A stretch of 64,000 nt of DNA from Theobroma cacao (taxonomy: Eukaryota > Streptophyta > Magnoliopsida > Malvales > Malvaceae), in NCBI RefSeq assembly GCF_000208745.1, contig NC_030853.1, positions 4,471,062 to 4,535,061 on the forward strand, written 5' to 3'. Numbering within the stretch: the stretch's first letter is position 1; every line of letters begins with the position of its first letter. Under the pieces are notes generated by a model. The model saw only the letters and a program-made list of their open reading frames with translations. It was not told the origin of the DNA and did not search any database. Positions 21,405 through 33,094 of this stretch are shown one piece after another. The translations under genes and the position numbers were made by a program.

Positions 21405-23930
21405 AGAATTCATTGGCATCAAGCATTCCTAATTTTCTTTTAATCTAACAAAATTAATCTTCACTTACGGCTTTTGTGAAAATGTTAGCAAATTGATGTA
21501 AGTTATCAACAAACTCTATTTTAATATCTCCTTTAAGCACTTGATCTCTAATGAAATTATGTCTGATTTCAATGTGCTTAGTCCTAGAGCATTGATTGGG
21601 ACTTTTGGAAATATTTATGGCACTCATGTTGTCACAATAGATAGAAACTTTATGCATAGTCATCCAAAATCATTTAGTTCTTGCCTAATCCATAATGTTT
21701 GTGCACAACAACTACCTAGTGAAATATATTCAGCCTCAACCGTTGATAGAGCAACCAAATTTTGTTTCTTGCAAAACCAAGACATAAGCATGTTTCCAAG
21801 GAATTGACAAGTACCATTAATGCTCTTCCGATCAGTTTTACAGCTAGCAAAGTCAGCATCGAAAAAGCTAAGAAGATTAAAAGATGATTATTTTTGATGC
21901 CATAGTCCTAAGCCTTGAGTATCTATAAGATATCTAAAAATCCTCTTCACTACAGTAAGTGTGATTCCTTAGGATATAATTGGAATCTTGCACATAGGCA
22001 AACATTAAACAAAATATCAAATCTACTTGCAGTTAAATAAAGAAGTGAGCCAATGATACCTTTATAGAGTTTTTAGTCCACATCTTTTCCTTTAACATCT
22101 TTGTCAAGCTTTATGGAAGGACTCATAGGAGTTCTAATTGATTTCATATTCATCCCACTAAATTTCTTCAGCATTGCTTTGGTATATATCTCTTGGTTGA
22201 TGAATATTCCATCCTCACATTGCTTGATTTGTAGACTAAGGAAGAATTTTGGCTTTTCCATCATGCGAATTTCAAGTTCATCCTGCATTTCCTTAGCAAA
22301 ATTCTCACACAACTTTTCATTAGGAGCACCAAAAACTATATATTTGAACTATAATCAAATTAGTTTCATTTTGCTTTATGAAGTGTATTATCTACACTCC
22401 CTTTAGAGTATCCTTTTTCAATTAAGAATTTTGAAAGCCTTTCATACCAAGCTCTAGGAGCTTGTTTCAATCCACATAAGTCTTTATGTAATCTATACAC
22501 ATGATTAATTTTATCAAAAACTTCAAAACTAGAGGGTTGTTCAACATACACTTCTTCTTGTATAAAGCCATTAAGAAATGCACTTTTGACATCCATTTGA
22601 AACAATTTAAAATTCATGTTGCATGCATAGGCAAGTAAAGTCTAATTGCTTCTAATCTAGCTACAAGAGCAAATGTTTCATTATAATCAATACCTTCTTC
22701 TTGATTGTAGCCTTAAGCAACTAAACTTGCTTTGTTCTTTACCACATTTCCCAACTTATCCATCTTGTTTTTAAATACACATTTTGTACCAATAATTGGA
22801 TGGTTGGTTAGCCTTAGAACTAAGGTCCAAACCTTACTCCTTTCAAATTGGCCAAGTTCCCCTTGCATGGTAATCATCCAACTCTCTTCCTTTTGAGCTT
22901 CCTCAAAGTTCTTTGGTTCCACTTGTGATATGAGCAGAAGATATTCACAAGTTTCTCTTAGTCCTCTTCTAGTTTTAACACCTTTCAAGGGATCACCAAT
23001 GATTTGTTCTTGAGGATGATTTCTTACAAATATCCAGCTTTTAGGAAGATTGTTGTGCTATTCTTCAGTTTTTTGCAAGCCTTTTAATGGTGGATTTTCC
23101 CCATTTTTCTTATTTTAGCTCTCTCCATCATCTTTTTTGTTGTCTAAGCTCATCTTCTCCATTTTCTTCTTAATATCATCTACATCATCATCATTAAACA
23201 CTAACTTTCTTTGTGCAGCATTAGTCTCATAAAAAACAATATGAATTGACCCTACTATAGCTAAAGTTTTTTTGTTAAACACTTTATATGCTTTAGAGTT
23301 CAATGCACAACCTATAAAAATAGGCTCATCACTTGTATCATCAAACTTTGCCAAAATATGTTTTCCATTATTCAAAACAAAACATTTACACCTAAAAGTC
23401 CTTAAATGTGAAATGTTTGGTTTTCTTCCTTTGTAAAGCTTATAAGGGGTTTCAAAAATTATGGCTCTAATGGAAACTCTATTCAAAATGTAAGCTACAG
23501 TGTTCACAACTTCAGCCCAAAAATATTTTAACAAGTTGTTTTCACAAAGCATTGTTTTTTCCATTTCTTTTAAAGTCTTATTTTTTCTTTCAACAACTCC
23601 ATTTTGTTGCGGAGTTCTAGGAGCTAAAAAATTGTGGTCAAAACCATTTTCATTGCAAAATATTTCAAAATTATCACTTTCAAATTCACCACCTTGGTCA
23701 TTTCTAGCACTAATAATGGTAAAACTCTTTTCATTCTGTACTCTTTTATAGTGTTTAACAAAAGTGGGCAGCACATCATTTTTGTGAGCAAGAAAATAAA
23801 CCAATGTATATCTAAGAGTAATCATCTACAACAACAAAGGCATATGACTTACCTCCTAGACTAGCAATAGTGATTGGTCCAAACAAGTCAACATGCAATA
23901 GTTCAAATGGTCTAGCAATTGATATTATGT
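21405..23930 (-). pseudogene. Copia pol, C-terminal part: integrase core, RT, RNase H
   Basis: Integrase: LLHVDLFGPIT with the first catalytic aspartate near 23890, SARNDQGGEFES near 23700 with the second, and PQQNGVVERKN near 23605 with the glutamate. RT: QMDVKSAFLNGFIQEEVYVE near 22590 keeps its aspartate, and KDLCGLKQAPRAWYERL follows. The catalytic YVDD box expected near 22340 is missing: the sequence runs from VQI straight into IVFG-like coding with a frame change. RNase H: a DADF-type block near 21855, then an SWFC..N block near 21775 and EAEYIS near 21730, ending with RTKHIEIRHNFIRDQ and ANIFTKAVSED at 21460. Several stops and shifts; not functional. The D1 LTR breaks the frame at 23930 just upstream of the integrase core. 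Confidence 0.9.
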
Positions 23931-26900
23931 TGTATCGACCGCTGCTCAATTGCTACTGGCTTTCGAGTCTTACGGGAGAACCCGCCAAGTGCCGAACAAG
24001 CCTTATTTTAAACTCTTGTTAATAAGTTATATTCATTCCATCTACTTATATATTCGCTTCGAACAGTATAACTCTTTGTAATATGATTTGATCAAAAAGT
24101 TGTAATAAATCGACTTAACTTTTATTCCTCGTAATTGTAAGAATACATTATAGCCTAAAATCTCTAATTGTAAATTTATATTGAGTTTAGTATCCATTTA
24201 CAAAAATAAAATACATTACAAACGACTCATCCTCTAGCAGCGGAGCGACTTAAGATGAAATGCTATGAGATGCCTTTACCTATCCACGGTAGACAATAAG
24301 TGTCGATGAATGAATGCTAGGCCGATCACTATTTACAAAAGGGAGATAAGGGGGGTGAGTCTCATAGATTCAATGATCATCGGCTTTGTGAGCAGGGTGT
24401 AGATGGGACACAAGCTTAGAGCAGATCATTTGAGTAATAAAACCAGAATATAAAATGATAACCTTATAAAACCAAATAACAAGTAAAACATTTGTTCCTT
24501 GTAAAATAATGCCGTAAAATCATAGTGCAATACTTTCCTTGGTAAACAATGCCAAAAACAAAACATAGTAAAATAAATTTCAATCCTCGAAATCATCTAT
24601 ATCCTTTAAAAACACAATAGTCGTATTCAATCATGTACGCTCCCAAAATGTGTGGCATGTAAAAATAATCGTGTACATCCATGTATACCAACTCATAATC
24701 AACTTATAAAGCACTGAAAGCATTCAATCAAATAGGGGAGCTATGAAAAACATTAACTCTCCGCCATGCAAAAGAGTACGAGTCTAAAAACTCTCAAGGC
24801 TCTCGAGTAGGTAATCATAGATAATCAATACGTGGATCCTCTTCCACATAATAATAATCTGAGAGGATCCTTTCCACCAGATTCCCACAGCCATGACAGT
24901 CCTGACGATATTGGCCAACATTGGAGAAATCATGTGGTCACAACCATGTATAACAACCCGTGGCTTTGCCACGTATAATCACAGACCGTGGCCTAGCCAC
25001 CTTTAATAGCCCATCGATGACTCGAAGGTTCTCTAGCTAGAGCTCACTTGCGCACAAGGGTCACATTATCCTGATGTGACATTCCACCTACTCTCGATGC
25101 TCTCGGTTTGTCAAAACCATTTTCAAAACCAAATCAAGGTTTTCAAGACTTTTGCTTTAAATCATTTGAAAACAAAGTTCGATAACTTTTCAAATTGCTT
25201 TTTACATTAAAATGCATGGTGTAAGCATTTGTATAAAGATTGGACTAAAATTGGCTCTCAAAAGTTCGTATTTAAACCATTTAACAAGTACATTTAACTA
25301 TGCACGTCATACAAAGATATAAGGCATGAATTTGATGCAAAACATCGCATTGTTTCATGATTTTTAAAACACTTTACATATATGTATATATATATAGTAT
25401 AGACAAACAACTTCCAAATTAATTTGCATCCACAATTGCCTATCATTTCTACCAACTCATGCTTTCCACAATAGCAGTGTATAAATCATTGCAAACTATA
25501 TATTCAAATCACTTATCATTTTCTAGCAACTCATGCTTTCCACAAAAATAGTATAATTGATTACAATTGCATGTAAAGGAAACCGACAACGTTTATTAAA
25601 TGTATATAAATATATAGTACATGGAACTTTTGAAATAGACACCCCCTACTCACCTTACAATGGCAGGATATTACTTCGCCACTAATATTTTCTCAAATGC
25701 TTACTTTATGCTTGCAGGAATAATCCTTGCTTTGTCAACTTCCTGACATCATTCAAATTCAATACATTTAATAAGCTTTGCTACCAATATATGCTACATT
25801 TGTTGTTCGCATTTAATTTTATACTTTCGTCTCTTATTCTTAAGAGGTAGCCATTTACACTTAATCCTTCACGTAAACTTTGAATTACATAAACCCGGCA
25901 ATTTGTTTATGACTTCAAATGCCCATATCAATCTTTCTACTGACATTTATCATGTTCAAACTATTATTTCATACTATTAATCACATATATGGCAGCAACT
26001 ATAAGTTCGATTTCACCAAGTAATTTCTAAGCTTATATGCACCATTATTCACATTTAACATGCTGCCAGTAAGCACAATATCAATTCCCATTCACGTTAC
26101 ACCAGCATTCTTAACCTTTTAAATATTTCAAAACAACATATGTCTACAATTTCATTTTGAAGCTTTCAACTAGCATAATTGTTTCCTAATCGTACTCAAG
26201 GTATCACATAGTCATTTCACATTGCATGCCTTACCTTTTGTGATGGCTTGGATCTTGCATGCAACCTCAATATTCTTCCAAAGCTCCAATCACCAAGCTG
26301 CCAACATTATGCACAATTATTTTCTTAATGATTTTACCAACCATACGCCTTAAAACACAATACCATGCTTACCGTTTCTCTTTCACTTTGAATCCATCAT
26401 GCATCCAAGAGTTTGATGGCTTGCATGTCACTAAATCCTCTCCAATCAAGCTTTTCTTTGCTGCCACAAAACATTTCTTATAGTTACCAACCCATTTTCA
26501 AAGAACATTCAAGCTAAAACCACAATCCTTACCTTGTTTCTCTTGTATCTTGAAATCAAGCTTTACACCTCCATCAACACTCCATGGTTTCTCTCTTGAA
26601 TGTTGAAGACTCTTTGGGTGGTAGAATATCACAACTCTACAAGATAAAGGAAGGAATCCTCATGGTTTCTCTTGAATTCTCATAACCTGAGCCTTTCCTA
26701 CTTTCCTCTCTTTTTCTTTCTCTTTTTCTTCCTCTCGGGTGAAGCTTCTCAAAGGCACTTTCTTCTTTCTTTTCCTCTCTCAATGGTCAGCTCTCTCAAG
26801 TCTCACCAAGACCAATTCCCTTTTCTCTTTTTCTCTTGAATCTTGGTATTTATATGGCCACCCATTTAACCAATCACAATACATGCACACATTCACCTTT

Positions 26901-28031
26901 TATTTTCATTTGGGCATTTTGCCAACCAATATGTTTTCATGCAGCAATTGCCTTTCTTCCACATTGGTTAAAATCCTTCTTTACTTATCCATATCCATTC
27001 TTTAATTTATTTCCACTTAATTCCACCTTATTTGTACGTAATGGTCTTTCATGCAACTTTCTCACCTTAATTTCCATTTGGCCTCCTCCTTGGCCAATGA
27101 CATTACATGCACCTATATTTTCTTTTCTTTTACTCGAATTGTCACCAAGTGTCCATCATGTATAAATCCTTCATGCATTCTTTTAATCTTTAAAATCCAC
27201 ATGCATGTGTTATCTATTCATTTTGTCTTATGCCTTTTTATTCGTCACATGGTGAGGGTCCCACATGTTCCCCACTTTAAGTACATCCTTGCATGCATAT
27301 CTTTGCATGTAATAGTATTTGTTGCATGCATATTCCATCCTCCCATACAATCTAACTTTTCTTGGTTAGTTACTTTCTATTTAACTTCAAATTTTGAAAT
27401 TGCACATAAGTCGTCGAATTTTTCCTTATTTACCATTTGACCCTCAAACTTTTCATCCTTTACAATTTGGTCCTTAAATCGTTGCTTTAATTCCAATTTC
27501 CTTCTATTTTTCTTCCTTTACACTTGCACACGTAAAATATCAAATTGACACGTCACCAAGGTGTCACTATAATATTTAAATATATACTTACCCTCTCTTG
27601 CTTTATTTAATAAAGACACGCGAGTCCCACTTATATTGTTTTTCTTTAAAATTCCTTCTTACTTCTTTTCCCCCATTTAGATTAGACATATAGTCTTCCA
27701 TGACTAATTTCAACAACAGATAAAATATTAATATTTTAATATTATTTTATTAATAAAATATTATTTTACTTCGAAATTCTCCACTTGTCTCCTTGGGTCC
27801 TAAAGTGTCTCACTTTGCCCTGATTCACTTCCAAATCACCTTTTAACTTACTAATACATCCTCGATAAAAATATTATTATTTAATAATTATTTATTCACG
27901 TGTAAAATATTTTATTTCAAAATATTCTTTCCACCCGTCACAGTTCTTTGGCACTTAAATTTACATCAATTGACCCTTTGTTTTGTCGATAAGGTCTTAT
28001 TGACTCCTATGCGAGGGTACTGGGTGTTACA
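23931..28031 (-). mobile_element. Solo LTR, family D (copy D1), TSD TATGT
   Basis: 4101 bp, TGTATCGACC to GGGTGTTACA on the plus strand, flanked by perfect TATGT at 23926-23930 and 28032-28036. In LTR direction (minus) it starts TGTAACACCC, typical of plant chromovirus LTRs. The copia pol frame runs into both ends. No gag or pol is inside; the scattered short frames look random. It contains a hairpin-repeat block (24930-25005) and a duplicated 75-bp block (25420-25560). It matches D2 at 42439-46646 over most of its length. Confidence 0.92.
24930..25005. repeat. Hairpin tandem repeat in LTR D1
   Basis: Three 26-28-bp units, each centred on a perfect or near stem: GTGGTCACAACCATG, GTGGCTTTGCCAC and GTGGCCTAGCCAC. 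The same units are present in D2 at 43436-43510 with decayed stems. Confidence 0.75.
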
Positions 28032-28300
28032 TATGTTATTAGATTTAAATTACCTTTTAATCTGTTTCCTAAATTAACATGCAGAACAAACTCTGTCATT
28101 TTCAAAGAATATCTTTGGAAGTCCAATGAATAGGTCATTTTTTAAGAGTTTTGAAATAGTATGCATGCTAGCATGTCCTAATCTTCTATGCCACAACCAA
28201 TTATCACAATCGTCATTAGCCATAAGACACGATTCACTATTATTTCCAATTTCGTCAAGGAAAATAACATACATGTTCTTGATTCTTTTGCCAATAAATG
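28032..28300 (-). pseudogene. Copia pol fragment: zinc-binding pre-integrase region
   Basis: Lies between the D1 and A3 LTRs. The minus strand reads NWLWHRRLGHASMHTISKLL and then VCSAC, the histidine pair and cysteine pair of the copia pre-integrase zinc domain. A stop follows the CSAC block. It joins in order to 31017 upstream and 23930 downstream. Confidence 0.9.
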
Positions 28301-29540
28301 TGTGAGACCTCAACCTCTATAGGCTTGTAACTAAGTATAGATGTAATAACACAAGCTAGGGGTAGTTTCGTCATTTCTTCTAATAAATTCCCAAAAGGTG
28401 GTTTTATGATATTTTAAGGTTTAATAGGCATAAGACCACATAAGTGATGCATAATGATGAAAATAAGAAGAAAACTACAAATGATAATAATTTTCACAAT
28501 AGGGGCAAAATGGTCATTTTTCACCTCGAGTCAAAAGTTTTAAGTTTTCATTAATCCGAGCATTTCTAGACTATTATGGACCTTGTCCCAATGTCAAAGG
28601 AGTAAAAAGATTTCATAAAGGGTTGGAGGAGAGAAAGTTAATTTGTGGAGAGGCATTTTGGTAATTTAAGTGGAATGGATAAGATTGGCTATAAATATCT
28701 CTTTGTTCCAACAACTTCTTCTCCCTTTTTTTTCCAGCAACTTTTCTTCTTCTTCTTCTCCTCCTAATTCACGTTGCTTCCAACCTCCATGGAAGCTTGA
28801 TATGGAGCTTGCATAATTTTCTATCTTTAGTTTTAATTTTCATACCTTTGTGCCCTTTTGACTAGAATCCTTGTATTCTTTCACTTTCTCACTTCAAAAC
28901 CCTTGATAAATCTTATTTTCATATTTTCTCTCACTAGTTGGGCATTCTAGAGAGAGAAAGAGAGAATTACACCATTTGTTTGGAAGCTATTGGAAGAGAA
29001 TTCAACTACAAAGAAATCCTAGAGTGAGTGATGAACTAAGCTTGATTTTTAGCTGTGAATAATGGCTAGTAATTGGGATTATGAGCTGTTTTATTGTTGA
29101 GTATGTTCATTCATTTTATAATGATTAAGATAGTGAACATAGATAGCCATTTAAAGTGACAATTGAAAGTTTGCTAAGGGATAGTTTTTAGGGTTTATAA
29201 GTATGAATTGATGTTATGGTAATGTTAATTTGATGGTAGGTTCTAACAAAGCCCCATCACCTCAATTGGATCATTAGGGGGAATTAAAGTCAGCTAAAGG
29301 CTCAATAATATACCGGTGAGTGAACTGCCTTCAAAACTTGTTTTGGGAAATATAATGTATTTGCCACACAATTGAATAAATTATCAAGTTTTTCATAAAA
29401 ACAAGTGCCTTGGGAACAAGCTTTTGCTAAATGGTTTTATGTTGTGATATGTGATTACTATGGATTCATGCACTATTGCATTATGATGATAGATATACAT
29501 GTGTGTTGTGCATGATGATTGATATTGTGTATGATGACTG

Positions 29541-29730
29541 TAACCGTGTGTGTGCACGATGTGGGGGATGCACATGCCGGTGATGATGGTGGCATGAGAG
29601 ATGGATGATGATAGTGCCCATGTGCACGATGTGGGGGGATGTACACGATGGCACTGATTGTGCTTCTATGTGGGAGGGGATGCACACGATGGTGTAGACT
29701 ATGTGCACGATGTGGGGGGATGTACATGAG
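29541..29730 (+). repeat. Minisatellite in LTR A3
   Basis: Five units with core GATGTGGGGGATGCACA and flanks GTGCA/TGCAC, spaced 40-60 bp. It is equivalent to 4301-4480. Confidence 0.88.
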
Positions 29731-29934
29731 CCGGGTGTGATTATGATGATATGGATGTTATTTATGTATGTATGCATATCTTTACTTATGAAATGAAAGA
29801 GCATGAAAATGATATATAGTTGAAATGTATATGAAATTTGATACATTGCACTTTGGGGATTTCATGTGTTTCATGTTGTCGGTGTCATTTTAGCAAGATG
29901 GCTTTTATTGGGGGAATGGAAATCTTGTTCATGT

Positions 29935-30390
29935 TGCTCTATTCTCGCTGTAGTGAAATTCATTCTCGCTGCAGCGAGAAACTCTCGGGTTTTTTAGAGC
30001 CTCACCAATTTGGTTCTCGCTGCAGTGAAAACGAATTCTCTCTGCAGCGAGAATGGTACTGTAGCTTCTCGCTGCAACGAGATTCATTTTCGCTGCAGCG
30101 AGAAACATTCTGATTTAGGACCAAAATTTTGCTGCAGTGAGAATGAATCTCACTGCAGCAAAAAACTTTCTATTTTGTTTCCTTTTTGGTTCGGTTGTTA
30201 CTTCATTTTCCATTTCTTTGGTACCATAGTTGAGCATGACTTCCAACATTAAGGAATAAGTGAATTAAGTTTAAAATGAGTAGGTTTGATAAGAAACCCT
30301 CAGCAAGTTGAGGAACCATCGTTCGGCTAATAACTTAATCCCAACGTCCCTGTAGCAAAAATTCATTTGACTTTCCGCTGCAACGAAGAT
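29935..30390 (+). repeat. Cluster of 18-bp palindromes in LTR A3
   Basis: A perfect copy of TTCTCGCTGCAGCGAGAA is at 29963-29980. At least seven variants follow by 30165 (for example TTCTCTCTGCAGCGAGAA and TTTTCGCTGCAGCGAGAA), with two more decayed copies near 30345-30385. Spacing is irregular, roughly 20-60 bp. Many copies adjoin ACTCTCGGG or an ATTC/AATC word. Confidence 0.9.
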
Positions 30391-31016
30391 TCATTGTCAC
30401 ATTTGACTTACTTGTGTATCACTGAAGCCTTCATTTTTCAAATTATTTGTTATGTATGGGTTCATCATTACCAAGTGATTAATATTTAAAGGTTTAATGA
30501 GGGGTTTTCAATATGAATGAAATGAAATTGCATTGTTTTAAGACAAATGCATCATGTTTTTAAATTCTCCCTTATAGTTGCTTGTTTCTTTCCTTGTTCA
30601 CTCACTGGGTTTATACTCACCATTTTCAACTTCATGTTTTCAGATCACGAGGCAATCGGTAACTAGGATGAGGTGTCCTTGTAGACTTGTATCCATCTTT
30701 TGGTAGGTGTCTGGGCATTCAGTAGTTGTACATTCGTCCGAGTCTCTCCGCTGGAAGTCGAGTATTCTTTTGTTGTGTATAGACAAACCTAATGTAAATT
30801 ATTAAGATACATGTTGTAGACAACGTATATACACTTGTTTAGTATGCTAGTATGAAGTGGCAATGTTTAATATTACTTTGATCCTAAGTTAAGAAATGTG
30901 ACTTAGTAGTTTATGATGGAATGATGAACATGTCAATTAATAGGCTTGCTTGGGCTTAGTGGACTACGTCCATTGGGCCCATGAGCCGGTCATGGCCCGA
31001 AATTTGAGTCGTGACA

Positions 31017-33036
31017 AAATGCAACTTTGTTAGTGTCAACATTAATTATTAGACATCCATAGGAATCAAAACAAACTCTAAATCCTTTATCACAAAGTTG
31101 ACTAATGCTACGTAAGTTATGCCTTAGACCTTTAACAAATAAAACATGCTTGACTTGAGTTTGAGAAGTGTTACCAATGGTTCTAATTCCTTGGATAATA
31201 CCTCTGGAGTTATCATCCAAGGAAACGCTACCACTATTTTTCCTATCAAGCTTTGAAAATAGTTTTTCATTGCCAGTCATGTCTCTTGAGCAGCCACTGT
31301 CCAAATACCAAGGTTGCCTTTCCTTTGGTTAAGCTTTAAACCATTGATCCTCTTACTCTTACTCAACCTACAAAACAAAGTTTTAGTTTTTCTTTAAAGG
31401 TTACCCATACTTTGATGGGACCTCAAGGGTTGGTAATCACATGGGATCCTTTACGCACCCAGACTAATTTGGTTTTGGGAAGGTTTCCACCATTATGATA
31501 GCAATCATAAGACAAATGACCTTTCTTGCCACACACATAACAATGACATGAAAATGCATTAATTTTCTCTCTAAAGTTTGCATTTCCTTTTGGTTTCTCT
31601 TCATTTTTCAATTTTAGTTTCGAGCTTTCTTCTATTAAAACTTTAAGTGCAACATTTTCATCCATTGCTCTTTGTAATTCTAAATTTTTGCGTTCTAATT
31701 CCACCTTAAGGAATTCAAAGTTTGCTTTAAAGTGCTTAAGTTCTATCTGAAAAATATTTCTTTGATTAACAATATAATTAAAATCTTGCTTGATTTTTTC
31801 TAATTCATCGTTCAATTCCACAACTTTCTTTCTTATAGCTTTATATTTCAAAGTAAGTTTTTCAAATTCAGCATATAAGCAATCATATTCATCTTGGAGT
31901 TCATCGTAAGAAATATCACAAGAATTAAATGTTACCTCAAATTCTTCTTCTTTTGCCATCAAGTAAAAATTTGCTCTTTCTTTCATTTTTCTTTTCCTTC
32001 TTTTGAGCTTAAAGAGTCACTATCAGACCATGTTGCTACCACCATTGCTCTCTTTGGTTTCTTCATATTCTTTGAAGATTTTTCCCTAAACAGTGGACAT
32101 TCAGATATAAAATGTCCAAGTTTTTTGTAGTCAAAACAAACTAGTTCATCCTTTTTATTTAGATCACTCTTGAATTTGTTCTTCCATGAAGGACCTTGAT
32201 TCTTCTTGAAATTCTTTTTTACAAATCTTCTACCTTTTTGCCCCATGAGCTTCTTAAATCTTCAGCCATCATAGCCAACTCTTCATCATCATCACTTGAA
32301 AGGTTTTTCAATTCTTTGTCAAGTATGGTGATTTTCAAGGCTAGGTTTTTCTTTCTATCTTTAGCTTCTCTCTTTTCTTCCTTCAACTCAAGTTCATACG
32401 TGAGAAGAGAGCCACATATTTCATCAAGAGTGATTGAATTTAAATTGTTAGCCTTACGGATGGCAGTGACTTTAGGTTTCTAACTTTTTGGGAAGCATCT
32501 AACCTATCTCTTGACTAACTCATGCTTAGGAATAGTTTTTCCAAGTTGATTAAGCTTGTTTGTAATGTTGGTAAACCTATCAAACATGGTAGATATATCT
32601 TCACCCGGTTCCATTTTGAACATTTCATAGTTATGGTTGAGTAAAGCAATTTAGACTCCTTAACTTGATAAATCCTTTCTTGGATGACTCCAAGCTTTTC
32701 CCAAATCTCTTTGGCAGTGGTACAACTAGAGATTTTATTGAATTCAATAGGAGTTAACGCATAATGGAGAGTGTTGAAAGCTTTGAAATTAGTTTGAACA
32801 TTTTTAACATCAGCTTCAATCCACTTAGCCTTTGGTTTAGGAATTCTTTCTCCCGTGATAAAACTTAGTGATGTGGGAATATAAGGTCTTCTCTTAATCA
32901 CATCCCATATCTCATAATCAAGAGCTCTAATGTAGATAGACATCTTAGTGCTCTAATAAGCATAATTTGATACATCAAATAGATTAGGCCTATTTATGGA
33001 TTGTCTCTTAGCAATAATAGACTTTTGTAGAGCCAT
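31017..33036 (-). pseudogene. Copia gag and protease, broken
   Basis: Minus-strand start MALQKSIIAKRQSINRP at 33036, 45 bp past the primer site, then DYEIWDVIKRRPYIP and TAKEIWEKLGVIQE as in SIRE-type gag. A stop lies early (33036-32943) and frames shift near 32640 and 32510. A first zinc knuckle near 32140 reads CFDYKKLGHFISECP and has lost a cysteine (C to Y). A long charged stretch at 31986-31590 looks like a coiled coil. A second knuckle, CYVCGKKGHLSYDC, is intact near 31545. The protease active site is present as DSGCSRDMTG at 31301. The frame is cut at 31016 by LTR A3. Confidence 0.9.
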
Positions 33037-33080
33037 TTGGATCTCCTCTAAAAATTTTAAGTCTTAATTTTAAGGGTTTG

Positions 33081-33092
33081 ACTCTTATACCA
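33081..33092 (-). other. Primer binding site of the copia element (initiator tRNA-Met type)
   Basis: The minus strand reads TGGTATAAGAGT two bases inside the 5' LTR; the initiator tRNA-Met complement is TGGTATCAGAGC, so 10 of 12 match. Confidence 0.85.
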
Positions 33093-33094
33093 CT

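Larger units (their letters stand above)
28301..31016 (+). mobile_element. Solo LTR, family A (copy A3), TSD AAATG
   Basis: 2716 bp from TGTGAGACC to GAGTCGTGACA, flanked by perfect AAATG at 28296-28300 and 31017-31021, inside the copia frame between protease and pre-integrase. It is the most intact family A LTR in the window and the best one for its internal structure: a minisatellite at 29541-29730, a palindrome cluster at 29935-30390 and a splice-like block at 30637-30708. No coding content. Confidence 0.94.

Noticed and set aside
26739..27440. Overlapping plus-strand frames rich in Phe, Leu and Ser in LTR D1
   Set aside because: Composition follows the T-rich LTR. The matching frames in D2 (45418-45898) are not conserved in reading phase, and no start context or domain is visible.
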